Positions 24,621 through 37,320 of a stretch of 64,000 nucleotides of DNA are shown piece by piece; positions within the stretch are counted from its first letter, which is position 1, and the number at the start of each line of letters is the position of its first letter. The notes beneath the pieces are model-generated. The model worked only from the letters and a program-made list of their open reading frames with translations, did no database searches and was not told the DNA's origin. The stretch lies in contig CM075765.1 in NCBI GenBank assembly GCA_037974665.1, positions 14,627,501 to 14,691,500 on the forward strand, in the 5' to 3' direction. This DNA is from Ehretia macrophylla. Taxonomy: Eukaryota > Streptophyta > Magnoliopsida > Boraginales > Ehretiaceae. Both the position numbers and the translations under genes were made by a program.

Positions 24621-25441
24621 TTCCCAATTTACATGGATATATCTTACGCATTATCTGTTTGATTCGCCCTATATCTACTTTAAATTCACTACTATGATCT
24701 ACGCAAAATTCTCACAACGTATTAAGATCTTTCATGCAGATAATGTCATAGAATATAAGGAGTCCACCATTCTAGACCTTTTCTGTCAACATGGAACTGT
24801 TTTGTGTTGATCTTACCCCTACACCTCTCTGTTGGGAATGGTATGCCCAAAGACCACTAGCACTTAGTCATAATTACATATGGATAGTTTGTAATAAGAT
24901 AATTAGTGTCATCATATTTATATGAGCATATTTCTCTCATTATGTGGATTGACATAGGTATATATGTGAATACAAAGTCCTTGCTTTAAGTGTTGACTTA
25001 GGTACGTGGTGGTTACGTACAGAAGGTTTAAGTCATGGTTACTTGTAAGCATAATTATTTAATCCATAACTTAGTAGTAAAGTTGGGCGCTTTACTATGG
25101 TAGAAATTATAGTGGAATAAGTTCCTCTTGCGGTGGGGTGGTAAACGCCTTGATCATGGATTTGTTACAGACTTATTATATTTTTGCATGAGTATGCATT
25201 GGACAAACTCTGTATGTATGAACTCTAAATATGTACTATCAAAGAAAGAGTCCACTTACACCTATAAGCTTCAATGGCCACCTATAAGCTTCTAAGTAGG
25301 CCATTGCTCTTAATCTTGAGCATGTGTGGATAAACTGACGAAGTCGAGCACTTACACTTTGAACCATTATGGGTGTGGTCTAAATGTTTAGGTCACTTAC
25401 TCTGTGGTTCGTGTGTATAGGACTTGATTAGAAGGTACATG

Positions 25442-26902
25442 TGATAAATTCGTATTTTTAGTAATTTTAACCCATTAAATCATGTATATTGCATTATTAT
25501 TTCAAGCTTAATTGTATATTTTACACAAATTTAGTGCAATATAGGTTCTGAAGAAGAAATAGCAAAAAAGGCCACAAAAGCCAACACTTGAACAAGAAAT
25601 TCAGCACAACACTAAAGAAAAATGGAAGAACGACCTTGACACGAGCAAATTGAGATTGAATTTGGTCAAACGGAGTATAGAAACAGACTCAGGACGCCGA
25701 AAAACCTTGAAGTAGCCTTAGTCAACTTTTGGTCAAAGTCAAAGTCAACGGTCAATGCATAAATAGTAAAAGTCAATGTGTGAATAGTAATATTCACTGA
25801 CATCGTGCTTACACAGTGGTAACCTATTTGTTGACACCGTGTTGACGCAATTTAACCCAGGCATTGACATCGTGCTTACACAGCGGTGACATCACTGTGT
25901 GAATAGTGACTCCGAATAGTAACAAAATTTTCCTATAAATACCCTTTTGCCATTTCATTTGAAACCATTCAATTCTTAGATTTTGTTCTTGTGTGTGAGT
26001 AATTTCTTTGAGTGTTTTAGTTAGTATTTAGTGTGTGTGAAATTGTGAATCCCGAGTAAAAGGTCTTTTGAGCCATAATCACACTGCAGTCATACTGATC
26101 AACTGAAATTCGTGCAACATGACAAGTAATTTTATTTCGGTAAACATTATGATTTCCTGTAATTTAATTCCTAATATGGCACACTAGACCCGAGATTCGG
26201 GGTGGTATGTGTGAGGATATTATTGTATATATGTCTTGATTCAGATTTATTAAAGTCTCGTATTTTTATTCCTGAAGTATTCTTTGATTAATTATACGTA
26301 TACCTGTAGTTATGTTATAGTTAATTAAAAGTACATAAACGTCCGATTTTGTAAACTAGTGGCAATACGAGACTACCTCTGACGGATATAGTTTGGTTGT
26401 ACCAACACCTCCGAGTTACGTAAATAAAAGATTAATTGTGATTTTGATTCTCGGGTGGATACCGTTGGGTTGTACCAACATCTTTATTCCGAAGACCGAT
26501 AATCCATTAATCTCGTTACTTACGTATCTAAGGTCATATCAGAAGTGGGAGCTTATTGCCCGATTTCTAAAGAACTTATCTTTTAATCTGAGTCAATATC
26601 CAATTCTCTGGATTTAAACTTTATTGTTAAGTGTGAAAATTTTCAATTAAGTACCTTTGTTTAATTCATCTTTGGACTTCCTTAATTACCGTACCGTTGG
26701 ACACTTTCTGGACATTTTGACTTAATCAAACTCATCCGTGATGGGAGATAGTCATATAATTCTAAATTAAAGGTTTAACTTAATTTGATAACCCCAATAT
26801 CCGTAGATCGACCCTCTACTCGTCACAGCTAGAGGTAATTCGAAGTAAGCATTATTTCAATCATTTAACCTTACTATTTTTTAGCGCAAAACGACGCGAT
26901 CA
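25442..26902 (+). repeat. 5' LTR of the Athila element
   Basis: This 1461 bp LTR runs from TGATAAATTCG to GACGCGATCA. The 3' LTR carries one block of about 44 bp, near 43026-43070, that is not here. Confidence 0.92.
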
Positions 26903-26906
26903 AAAT

Positions 26907-26925
26907 TTGACGCCGTTGCCAGGGA
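26907..26925 (+). promoter_or_regulatory. Primer binding site of the Athila element
   Basis: TTGACGCCGTTGCCAGGGA is close to the TGGCGCCGTTGCCGGGG site usual in Athila elements and lies just after the LTR end. Confidence 0.8.
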
Positions 26926-27175
26926 TCGGTGTTCATCAATTAAAGTAAATCTTTGATTTATGTACATGTGTGTTAATATGTATATATATTTTAGTTTTTA
27001 GTCTTTAGGACTTAATTTTTAGTCAATTTTGTTACTTTGTATAGATTGTATTTCTTGTTAATGTTTTAATTTTGTATGCATGGTTGGAGATCTTTAAAGC
27101 CACCCATATTTGTTTTTGATTCAGAAATTGAGAAAACTTTTAAATCCAGAAATAAAGAACATAAATTTCTAATCA

Positions 27176-28270
27176 TGGCTGATCAAAATCCGAATCAAAA
27201 CTAAAATCAGGATCAAGTTGAAGGTAGAGAAGTAGGAAATGTGAGGAGGATCATAAAAGATTTTTCCACACCACAAGATTATGATCCTCCACGAGCCGTC
27301 GCCTTACTTGAAACTGATGAAGGTTTTAAAATGAAGTCTTACATGATTTCAATGCTTCTCATGTTCAACGGTCTTTCTAATGAGAACCCGTATGATCACA
27401 TTAATAATTTTGTCCATGCATGCAGATCGATCAATACTAGAACTGCCTCGAAAGAGGTTGTTAAATTGAGATTGTTTCCTTACTCTTTAATTGGTCAGGC
27501 ACAAATTTGGCTTTACAGATTACATTCTGGTTCCATTACTTCTTGGGGTCAACTGCAATGAAAATTTCTTGAAAGATTTTACTATTCTTCAAAAACTAAT
27601 GAATGCAAGATTCAACTTAGTAATTTTTTTCAGTTACTTGGAGAGGCACTTCATAAGAGTTGGGACATATTTGAAACCTGAATTCATGAATGTCCACACC
27701 ATAGTATTCCAGATTGACAATTAGCCCATAATTTCTATCAAGGATTAAATGAGCATAGTCAAAGTTTGCTCGATTCAACTTGTAATGGTGCACTTCTTGA
27801 GAAATCTCTAGAAGAAGCCACATAATTGTTTATAAAACTGAGTAACAATTCATGAAAGCGTGCATCCTCATCTAGAGAAAGGAAAAAAAGTGTAGGTTCA
27901 AATGATTACAATTTTTTGACCTCAAAGATTGAAAATCTAACTCTTGCATTGGAAAAATTGGTTAAAAGAAAAGAATCATTGCATATAGTTGATTCAAGCG
28001 AAGGTCTTGCATCAAATCCCAATTCAATTTCAGAGCAAGCTTGTGCTGTTTATCGGTATCCTCGCAATTATGATCCATTCTCTAACACTTATAATCCAGG
28101 TACACGGGATCATCCAAATTTGCAGTGGGATCAAAATCGAGAGGATACTCAGCAACAAAGACCAAGAGGTTATCCACCAGGATTTCATTCAATACCACAA
28201 GGACAGGACCTTCAACCTCTAATTCAGGTTCTCATTCTTATGGTACCACTTTTGAAGAACAGGTTTTGAA
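27176..28270 (+). pseudogene. gag region of the Athila element
   Basis: The retrotransposon Gag core is clear: PYDHINNFVHACRSI, then KLRLFPYSLIGQAQIWLYRL and SGSITSWGQ. The product would build the particle shell. It belongs to a broken element. Confidence 0.8.
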
Positions 28271-28702
28271 AAAGCTTCATAATATGGAACCAGCTTTGCA
28301 ACTTAGTACACATACAATGGAAATTGGCTAACACCATTCAAAAAAGAGAAGAAAGAACACTCCCTTCTTAACCAGATGGGAATCCAAAAAGTAAGGCCCA
28401 TGTAGCAGCTACAGATCAAAAAGTGGAAGATCTTCAAGCTGTCACTACACTGCGAGGTGGTAAAAAAGTTGATAACAAGGTAAACATTGAAGCTTACTAA
28501 AATGCCAGGTAAGCAAAGCAAAAAGCTAAGTCTCAAGTTACTGCTGATTCATCAAAGGAAGCTGAAAATGAATCTGAAACAGTAATTTCACATGAAAAAA
28601 GTTCCATTAACTGTAAGTCCCAAGGCACCCTTTCCACAGGCATTAGGAAATCCACCTGATAAAGAATCTAAAAGGGAATAAATTCTTGAAACTTTTAAGC
28701 AA

Positions 28703-29158
28703 GTGGAAATCAATTTACCCCTGTTAGAAATCATCAGGCAAATTCCTGCTTATGCAAAATTTCTTAAGGATTTGTGCATTCAGAAAAGGAGGAATTCAGC
28801 TTTGATATCAAACAAGGTAAGATTGACTGAAAAGGTAAGTTGCATTCTTATTTCTCTTGTTCCGCCGAAACTGAAAGATCCTGGTGCATTTACTATTCCT
28901 TGTTATATTGGTAATCACTGTGTAGATCGTGCCCTTCTTGATTTAGGAGCTAGTGTAAATATTCTCCCCTTTAATCTGTTTGAACAGTTAGATATAGGAG
29001 AATTGAAACCTACTCTTGTCACCCTTCAATTGGCTGATAGATCACTTAGAATCCCTAGGGGCATGATTGAGGATGTTCTGGTAAATGTTGATGAATTTTA
29101 TTTTCCTGTGGATTTTGTTGTGCTAGATATGAAACTAGGAGAAACTCAAAAGTTTTAA
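28703..29158 (+). pseudogene. Protease region of the Athila element
   Basis: The retropepsin-type segment reads CYIGNHCVDRALLDLGASVN followed by ILPFNLFEQL, the usual Athila form, and then LQLADRSLRIPRGMIEDVLV. It lies between gag and reverse transcriptase, as expected. Confidence 0.8.
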
Positions 29159-29789
29159 ACTCCAGTCATACTAGGAAGACCATTCAAATTCATTGTGCAA
29201 CTGGAAAGTTGGAGAATAAATTTAGAGATATTAAGGTAAAGCTGAATGCTACTAATGCTGTTAGGTTTGCAAATGGAGATGATGGTCTTGAATGTTTTAT
29301 TCTTGATAAGATTGATTCATTAATTGAAGAGTCTTTCCTTAGTCTCATGCAAAAAGATTTTTTGGAGAATACTTTGAATCATGGTGAAATAGTTTTGAGT
29401 AAGTTTGAGGAAGAATCTGATGAAGATAATAAATCTTTAGAAAGAAATCTAGGATTTGATGAAAAACTTCAGGTGTGTGCAATAGAACCATCCTTGACTC
29501 TGTCTAAAGAGCCCTTGCTTCCTTCTATACAATCTCCTCTTGAGTTAGAACTCAAACAACTTCCTAGCCACCTCAAGTATGTTTTTCTGGGGTCAGATCA
29601 AACACTTCCAGTTATTATTGCTTCTAATATTTCTTTGGAGCAGGAAACTAAACTTATTGAGGTGTTGTCTAAGAATAAAGAAGCGTTAGGTTGGACTGTT
29701 CAGATCTTAGAGGAATAAATCCCTCTTTTTGCATGCATAAGATCAATTTGGAAGATGGAGCCAAGACATCTAGAGAGATGTAACATAAG

Positions 29790-31329
29790 TTGAACCCGAA
29801 CATGAGGGAAGTTGTGAAAAAGAAAATAGTAAAGTTGTTAGATGTATGTATCATTTATCCTATTTCTGATAGTAAATGGGTTAGTCCGATACAGGTTGTA
29901 CCTAAGAAATCAGGAATCACTGTGGTGACAAATGATAAAGGAGAACTGGTACCTTCCCGCACCACAACTGGATGGCGTGTGTGTATTGACTATAGAAAAC
30001 TCAATGCTACAACAAGAAAAGATCACTTTCCTTTACCATTCATTGATCAAATCTTGGACAGGTTGGCAGGGCAATGTTATTATTATTTTCTTGACGGGTA
30101 CTCGGGATACAACTAGATCCCGGTGGACCCCGAAGATCAGGAAAAGATAACTTTCACATGCTTTTGACACATTTGCTTGTAGAAGAAACCCTTTTGGCCT
30201 TTGTAATGCACCAGCCACTTTTCAACGCTGCATGATGTCTATTTTCACTGATATGATGGATAAATTTGTGAAAGTCTTCATGGATGACTTTTCTATCTTT
30301 GGTTCTTCATTTGAAATTTGTTTGCATAATCTGTCTTTGGTGTTGAAAAGATGTCAAGAATCTAATATTGTCCTTAGCTGGGAGAAAAGTCATTTCATGG
30401 TGCAAGAAGGAATTGTTCTCGGACACATTATAGCCAAGGAAGAAGTTCGGGTTGATAAAGCTAAGGTTGATATTATCTCGAATTTACCCCCTCCTGCAAA
30501 TGTCAAACAGGTGATATCGTTTCTTGGACATGCTGGTTTCTACCGACGATTCATAAAGGATTTTAGTAAAATTTCTAGACCTTTATCAAATTTGTTGGCA
30601 CAGGATACTCCATTCCAATTTGATAAAAAATGTGTTACTGCTTTTGAAATGCTAAAAAATTCCCTTTCCACTGCTCCAGTAATTCAGCCACCAGATTACT
30701 CACTTCCTTTTGAAATTATGTATGATGCATCTGATTATGCCATAAGAGCAGTTTTAGGTCAACGCAAGGATCGCATTCCTTGTGTGATATACTATGTCAG
30801 TCGAACTTGGGATGATGCCCAGAAAAACTACACCACTACAGAGAAAGAATTGTTTGCTGTAGTTTTTGCATTAGAAAAATTTTGGTCTTATGTGTTAGGT
30901 TCAAAAATAATTATTTATTCTGACCACTTGACATTAAGATACCTGTTGGAAAAGAAAGATGCTAAACCTAGGCTTATTCGATGGTTGTTATTAATTCAAG
31001 AATTTGATTTAACAATCAAAGATAAGAAAGGTCGAGAAAATGTAGTTGCTGATCATTTGTCAAGGATTGTATCTCAGAAAATAGAAAATGAACTACCCTT
31101 GAGAGATATGTTTCCTGACGAACAATTATTGGCAATTTTTGCTCCTAAACTTCCTTGGTATGCTTATTTTGTGAATTATCTTGCAGTAGGTAAAATACCC
31201 AAGGAATGGAACAAGGCTGAGAGGGATCGTTTTTTCTCAAAAGCAAAACATTATTTTTGGGAGGATCCTCATTTGTTTTGTATTTGTTCTGATCAAATTA
31301 TTCGCAGATGCATACCAGCGCCTGAATAA
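29790..31329 (+). pseudogene. Reverse transcriptase and RNase H of Athila
   Basis: Gypsy-type RT sequence includes [26 protein letters not shown] (near 30270-30310) and the connection segment [18 protein letters not shown]. RNase H follows with [16 protein letters not shown], the [17 protein letters not shown] block and VVADHLSRI. It is part of the broken element. Confidence 0.88.
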
Positions 31330-32035
31330 CTAAGCATCATGTCATTTTGTCATTCGCAGGAATATGGAGAACATTTTGGAGGTCGACGGACAACTCTCAA
31401 AATTTTGCAAAGTGGATTTTATTGGCCTACATTGTTCACAGATGCTCATGAATTTTGCAAGGCATGCGAAAGATGCCAAAAAATAGGTAACATGGGAAAA
31501 ATGTATATGATGCTCTTAAATCCTATTTTAATTTGTGACCTTTTTGATGTGTGGGGTATTGACTTCATGGGTCATTTCCTCATCTCTTTTGGTTTTCAAT
31601 ACATTCTGGTTGGTGTTGATTATGTGTCTAAATGGATTGAGGTAATTGTGACGCGGACTATTGATTACACTGTTGTGATGAAATCCATAAAGGAAAATAT
31701 TTTCTGTCGCTTTGGAATTCCAAGAGCTATCATTAGTGACGGTGGAAGTCATTTTATTCATCGAACTTTTGAAAAGTTGTTGAAGAAATACTCAGTCATT
31801 CACAAGGTTGCTACACCATATCACCCACAAACTAGTGGACATGTTGAAGTTTCTAATAGGGAGATTAAATCAATCCTTGAAAAGATAGTAAGACCTGATA
31901 GGAAGGATTGGTCTATTCAATTGAATGATGCACTTTTGGCATATAGAACTACATATAAAACTCTCATAAGAATGTCACATTTTCACTTAGTTTTTGGAAA
32001 AACATGTCATTTACCTGTTGAATTGGATCATAAGG

Positions 32036-33712
32036 TGTGACGCCCGAGATCTTACCGTACTTTAAGCCATTGTTGCATCCACTATTTGTGCATTTCTTCT
32101 GTACTTTACTTGTTACTTTATGTGGTTACTATTTATTCCGTTTTTCAACTGCTTAACTATCTTGAATTAGCATTTTTCTTGAATCATATTAATTGTTTTA
32201 GGAATGAGAAAAATGTGCATTTGAGCTAAATGCATTAGGAGCCTTTGTTTAGAAAATGTTTTAGCAAACTAGTGAATAGTGTTACGTAACTAAACTAGGT
32301 GTTTTAATTAGCTAACATTAATTGCACAATTATGACTTGTTTCTAGCTAGCTAAACTCATTTTAATAGTCAATATGTGCACCCAACTTGACTCCACCCTT
32401 TATATTGTTCAACATACATATAACAAGCTCATAAAAAAAAAAAAGAGAGCAATGCTGAAAACACTGTAGCAAGGCCAAAAATTAGAATAGGAGGAGAAAG
32501 AGAGATTTTTGCTCAACAAATCCTCATTCCAAGCCAAGCCAAGCTAGGTGCAAGTGGTTTAGGGTGTTTACTAGCCTGCTAGGAGCTCCTACGCGCAATA
32601 GGGTGCAAGTTGAACCAATTCAAGGAGGTTGGAGTGAATGTAAGCTATTTTCTTGCATGTTTGGCTTAATCCAAGGTGATGGAATCTTTATCTCTTCTGT
32701 GCATCTTAACTTATTTTACTGTTTCTGGATTGTATTCTTTAGTAGTTAATAAGTTTATATGCGTTATTTACTTGCTATCTTGTGTCTTTTTGTGTTATCT
32801 GTATTTAACTGCGAAGGCGGCCTACATTGTCATTCCTCTTATGTGGTATTTGATATACTTGCCTCTCGTGATCTTGACCCGGGGTTGTGCAACCTTTTTG
32901 GACATGGTAGTATCGAGAAACATGGGCGACATCGGGCTTGTGGTGCTCCCTCGACTACCATGGTGCCTATTCCATTTCTCTCGCTGAGTATACTCTACTA
33001 CCCCAGAGGCGTGGTTTACCTGCTGGGCATATGGACTTACCTCATGAGAAAGGGTCGTAGGATCGGGGTACATCCGGAGTACCCCATTTTGGAAGAATAA
33101 GGGTTTTGTTGGCACTTACTTGAAGATCTTGGCTTGTGGCTCGTGATTGAAGACAAAGTGGAACCGTATCCTTTTTATACGTGGTTAAATACTTGTCTAA
33201 TTAACTTGTTTATTTGTGTTATTAATGTTATTATCTTGTTGCATCTCACGAAAACACACCCTGGTTTACTGTATCACCTCCCTTATTGAGTAACTCTGGT
33301 TACTCATTCCTCATTTTAACATGTTTCAAGGAAAGCTGTGGTTGGATGCTATGTGCAGGAAATGCAAGTTGCTGGTTGTATGTGTTTTGTTTTGAGATTA
33401 TGAAACCTTGTGTATGTTTCTATTGTCTAAAAGGTTGTAATATAAAGTAAAGCTTGTATTCTTGTACGAGTTAATAACTGTAAATGGGTTGTAATAACTT
33501 CAATGATTTACTTGATTGCCTAGTTAATTTGCATGCTTGTGTGAATGGGATTGTACCTTGGAGTTGGATTGTAGTTTTTGAGGATAACTTACTGTTTGCA
33601 GGTGAATTGATAGCCTTATAAATAGGGGAGACTTTGTCCGTTTTCCCTCGTTTTTTGTGACTTGGGTATTGGAATCGGGAACTTCAATCTCGAGAGGGAT
33701 CGGGGTGTAACA
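32036..33712 (+). repeat. 5' LTR of the Tekay-like element
   Basis: It is a clear match to 35155-36839 along its whole length. It has no coding domains. Confidence 0.92.
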
Positions 33713-33716
33713 GAAG

Positions 33717-33728
33717 TGGTATCAGAGC
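33717..33728 (+). promoter_or_regulatory. Primer binding site (tRNA-Met type)
   Basis: TGGTATCAGAGC lies four bases after the LTR end, an exact match to the common plant initiator tRNA-Met site. Confidence 0.9.
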
Positions 33729-35154
33729 TTAGTTAGCTCTCAGACGGGATAGGGTCCTCGACCTGTCGGGTAGTAAACCTTGCGTGTGTGCTTGTTAAAT
33801 ATGTTTTGAAAGTGTGTGCATGTATGTGTGATTGTGTGTCTTGAATTGAATGTGTGCACCTATGTGATAAAGTTATGTGATATGTGCTAAACGTGTGCTA
33901 GTGAAGTAAAGTTGCATCGAATTGACCTCGTGAATCATTATTTGCTTGAATTATTGATTATAATGTGTGTACTTGAATGTTTTTTAATTAAGTTTTGTGA
34001 TGATTTGTATTTGTTATGTTGTGACTTGTATTTGAATGACTTTGTTGCTTACATTGTTTTTATATGTTCTTTTATAATCATCCTTGCATAATAGTTTAAA
34101 GAATGTTTATACATATGCAATAGTTTGGCATTCATACATAGCCCGTCGAATGGTAAGGAAGACGTCGTCCTTCCCCTTAACAGAGGTGATTAGTGGTAGG
34201 CCTTTAGAGTTATGTGGATTAGTAGGAACATGAAGCAGTTGATCAGCCCTTTTAATTAGGAGTTGGTGTTGTGGGCGAAACTCAGTTATTGGGATTTCTA
34301 TATGACTGTTCCCTAAGGCCTTCTTCTATTCTTAGCGGTCATAAATGAGTAGCATTTGGTCAACCCTTTAATTGGGAGTCGGTGTTTATATTGGAGTTTG
34401 GCTATTGGACTTCTTCTAAGGCATTCTTCTATACTCCGCAGTCATGAATGAGCAGTTTTCTTTGGGGTTCTATATGACGGTTCTTATTGGGTATTCTTTG
34501 GTATTTTCTTATTGGCACTCCTTGGTGTGTCTTGTATTTGGGATTCCTATCATAATTATTATACAATATTATCTACGACATTATGTGGAATTCGCATTGG
34601 GTTTTCTTATTGGCAAGTTCGTACAATACTCTTACTCGGTAAATGGGATGAGGCCTCGAAGTTTGGTTTTGTATATGGTGCAATTGCTTGAGACTCTGAT
34701 TCGATCTTCTCATTCGGCCGAGATCTGATATTCAACTTTACTATCTTATTAGATGCACAGTATTCTTCTTTGGTATTTTTCTTTGGCATTCTTCTCAGCA
34801 TTTATTAGCGGTGTTCGGGATCTATGTAGTTATTCTATTTGGCATTTTTCTGGAACTCTTATTTGGAAAATTTCTATGGAACTTATTGTAGTATATTTGA
34901 CCGGGTTTCTTGCTTGGAGTCTTCCTGGATGTATTTGGGTTCTCATTCATAATTCTTCTTCGAACTACTTATTTGGCGTCTTTCTTGACATTTCGCTTGG
35001 GACTTCTACTTGGCATTTTCATATGATGTTCATTTGAAGAGATCGTGTCTTTCTCAGTAACTGTTGAAGATTAATCAAAGTTGGTTTTCAGTTGATGCAG
35101 AGTTCTATTGTGAAGAATAATTGCGAGAACGCAATTTGTTGAAAGGGGAGAGGG
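33729..35154 (+). other. Non-coding core of the Tekay-like element
   Basis: No recognisable protein is present. A direct repeat of about 110 bp lies at about 34242-34350 and 34358-34450 (each with GGAGTYGGTGTT and TCATRAATGAG). From about 34450 to 35040 the sequence is made of loose T-rich units around TTCTTATTGGCATTC. The purine tract GAAAGGGGAGAGGG occupies 35141-35154. Confidence 0.7.
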
Positions 35155-36839
35155 TGTGACGCCCGAGATCTTAGCCGTACTTTAAGCCACTGTTGCATCC
35201 ACTATTTGTGCATTTCTTATGTACTTTACTTGTTACTTTATGTGGTTACTATTCATTCCGTTTTTCAACTGCTTAACTATCTTGAATTAGCATTTTTCTT
35301 AAATCATATTAATTGTTATGGAATGAGAAAAATGTGCGTTTGAGCTAAATGCATTAGGAGCCTTCGTTTAGAAAATGTTTTAGCAAACTAGTGAATAGTG
35401 TTACGTAACTAAACTAGGTGTTTTAATTAGCTAACATTAATTGCACAATTAGGACTTGTTTCTAGCTAGCTAAACTCCTTTTAATAGTCAATATATGCAC
35501 CCAACTTGACCCCACCCTTTATACTGCTCAACATACACATAACAAGCTCATAAAAAAAAAGAAAAAAGAGAGCAATGCTGAAAACATTGTAGCAGGGCCG
35601 ACAATCAGTATAGGAGGAGAATGAGAGATTTTTACTCAACAAATCCTCATTCCAAGCCAAGCCAAGCCAAGCTAGGTGCAAGTGGTTTAAGGTGCTTACT
35701 AACCTCCTAGGAGCTCCTACGCGCAATAGGGTGCAAGTTGAGCCAATTCAAGGAGGTTGGAGTAAGTGTAAGCTATTTTCTTGCATGCTTGGCTTAATCC
35801 AAGGCGAGGGAATCTTTATCTCTTCTGTGCATCTTAACTTATTTTACTGTTTCTGGATTGTATTCTTTAGTAGTTAATAAGTTTATATGCGTTATTTACT
35901 TGCTATCTTGTGTCTTTTCGTGTTATCTGTATTTAACTGCTAGGGCGGCCTACATTGTCGTTACTCTTATGTGGTATTTGATATATTTACCTCTCGTGAT
36001 CTTGACCCGGGGTTGCGCAACCTTTTTGAACATGGTAGCATCGAGAAACACGGGCGGCATCAGGCTTGCTGTACTCCCTCGACTACCATACTGCCTATTC
36101 CCTTTCTCTCGCTGAGTATACTCCACTACCCCAGAGGCGTGGTTCACCTACTGGGCATATGGACCTACCTCAGGAGAAAGGGTCATAGGATCGGGGTACA
36201 TCCGGAGTACCCCATTTTGGAGGAATAAGGGTTTTATCGGCATTTGCTTGAAGATCTTGGCTCGTGGCTCGTGATTGAAGACAAAGTGGAACCGTATCCT
36301 TTTTATACGTGGTTAAATACTTGTCTAATTAACTTGTTTATTTATGTTATTAATGTTATTATCTTGTTGCATCTCACAAAAACACACCCTGGTTTAATGT
36401 ATTACCTCCTTTATTGAGTAACTCTGGTTACCCATTCCTCGTTTTAACATGTTTCAGGGAAAGCTGTGGTTGGATGCTATGTGCAGGAAATACAAGTTGC
36501 TAGTTGTATGTGTTTTGTTTTGAGATTATGAAACCTTGTGTATGTTTCTATTGTCTAAAATGTTGTAATATAAAGTAAAATTTGTATTCTTGTACGAGTT
36601 AATAACTGTAAATGGGCTGTAATAACTTCAATGATTTACTTGATTGCCTAGTTAATTTGCATGCTTGTGTGAATGGGATTGTACCTTGGAGTTGATTGTG
36701 GTTTTTGAGGATAAGTTACTGTTTGCAGGTGAACTGATAGCCTTATAAATAGGGGAGACTCCGTCCGTTTTTCCTCATTTTTCGTGACTTGGGTATTGGA
36801 ATTGGGAACTCCAATCTTGAGAGGGATCGGGGTGTTACA
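35155..36839 (+). repeat. 3' LTR of the Tekay-like element
   Basis: The partner of 32036-33712. It ends GGGGTGTTACA just before the target duplication TAAGG. Confidence 0.92.
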
Positions 36840-37279
36840 TAAGGCTTATTGGGCAATTAGGACTGTGAATTTTGACTTGCAGAAAGCTGGTGAAAATAGG
36901 TTGTTCCATCTAAATGAACTTGAAGAGATGCGTTTAAAGGCATATGAGAATGCCAAGATTTACAATGAGAGAATGAAAAGAACACATGACAAGATGATTG
37001 TTCGGAAGAATTTTATTCCTGGAGAAGATGTATGGTTGTTTAAATCTAGGTTACGATTGTTTCTAGGAAAATTGAGGTCTAGATGGGACAGACCATTCAA
37101 GATTGAACAAGTTTTTCCGTCCAGAGTTGTCAAGATAAAAGATAAAAAAAACAGAAAACTATGTTTGTAAATGGACAAAGGCTAAAACCAGCAATCCGGT
37201 TATCGAATTGGGGTGAAGAGTCGATTGTACTTAAAGACCCAATCTTTGCAGAGTAACAATTTCAAGGTAACTCTGTTTG

Positions 37280-37320
37280 GCTGAAGACGTCAAACTTAGC
37301 GCTTCTAGGAGGCAACCTAG
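37280..37320 (+). promoter_or_regulatory. Conserved post-pol hairpin motif of Athila
   Basis: The string GCTGAAGACGTCAAACTTAG and the following GCGCTTCTAGGAGGCAACC form a block that I recall as typical of Athila elements just after pol. CTAGG and CCTAG can pair as a small hairpin around AGGCAA. Its role is unknown; it may guide expression of the downstream frame. Confidence 0.45.

Larger units (their letters stand above)
32036..36839 (+). mobile_element. Non-autonomous Tekay-like LTR element (4.8 kb)
   Basis: LTRs of 1677 bp (32036-33712) and 1685 bp (35155-36839) run from TGTGACGCCCGAGATC to TAACA or TTACA, with a perfect target duplication TAAGG at 32031-32035 and 36840-36844. A tRNA-Met primer site follows the 5' LTR and a purine tract precedes the 3' LTR. 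The 1442 bp core has no gag or pol domains. This fits a LARD-type non-autonomous element that needs enzymes from a related full element. The LTRs look closely alike, and it is the youngest layer of the four-level nest. Confidence 0.9.
31339..37170 (+). pseudogene. Integrase region of Athila, split by an insertion
   Basis: The zinc-binding part ([12 protein letters not shown]) and core ([47 protein letters not shown]) lie at 31339-32035. C-terminal integrase sequence with WDRPFKIEQVFPSRVVKIKD lies at 36845-37170. The Tekay-like element sits between them with duplication TAAGG. Confidence 0.85.

Noticed and set aside
34444-35037. Hydrophobic plus-strand frames as membrane proteins
   Set aside because: They arise from the T-rich repeated units of the non-coding core. 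The hydrophobicity follows from base composition.
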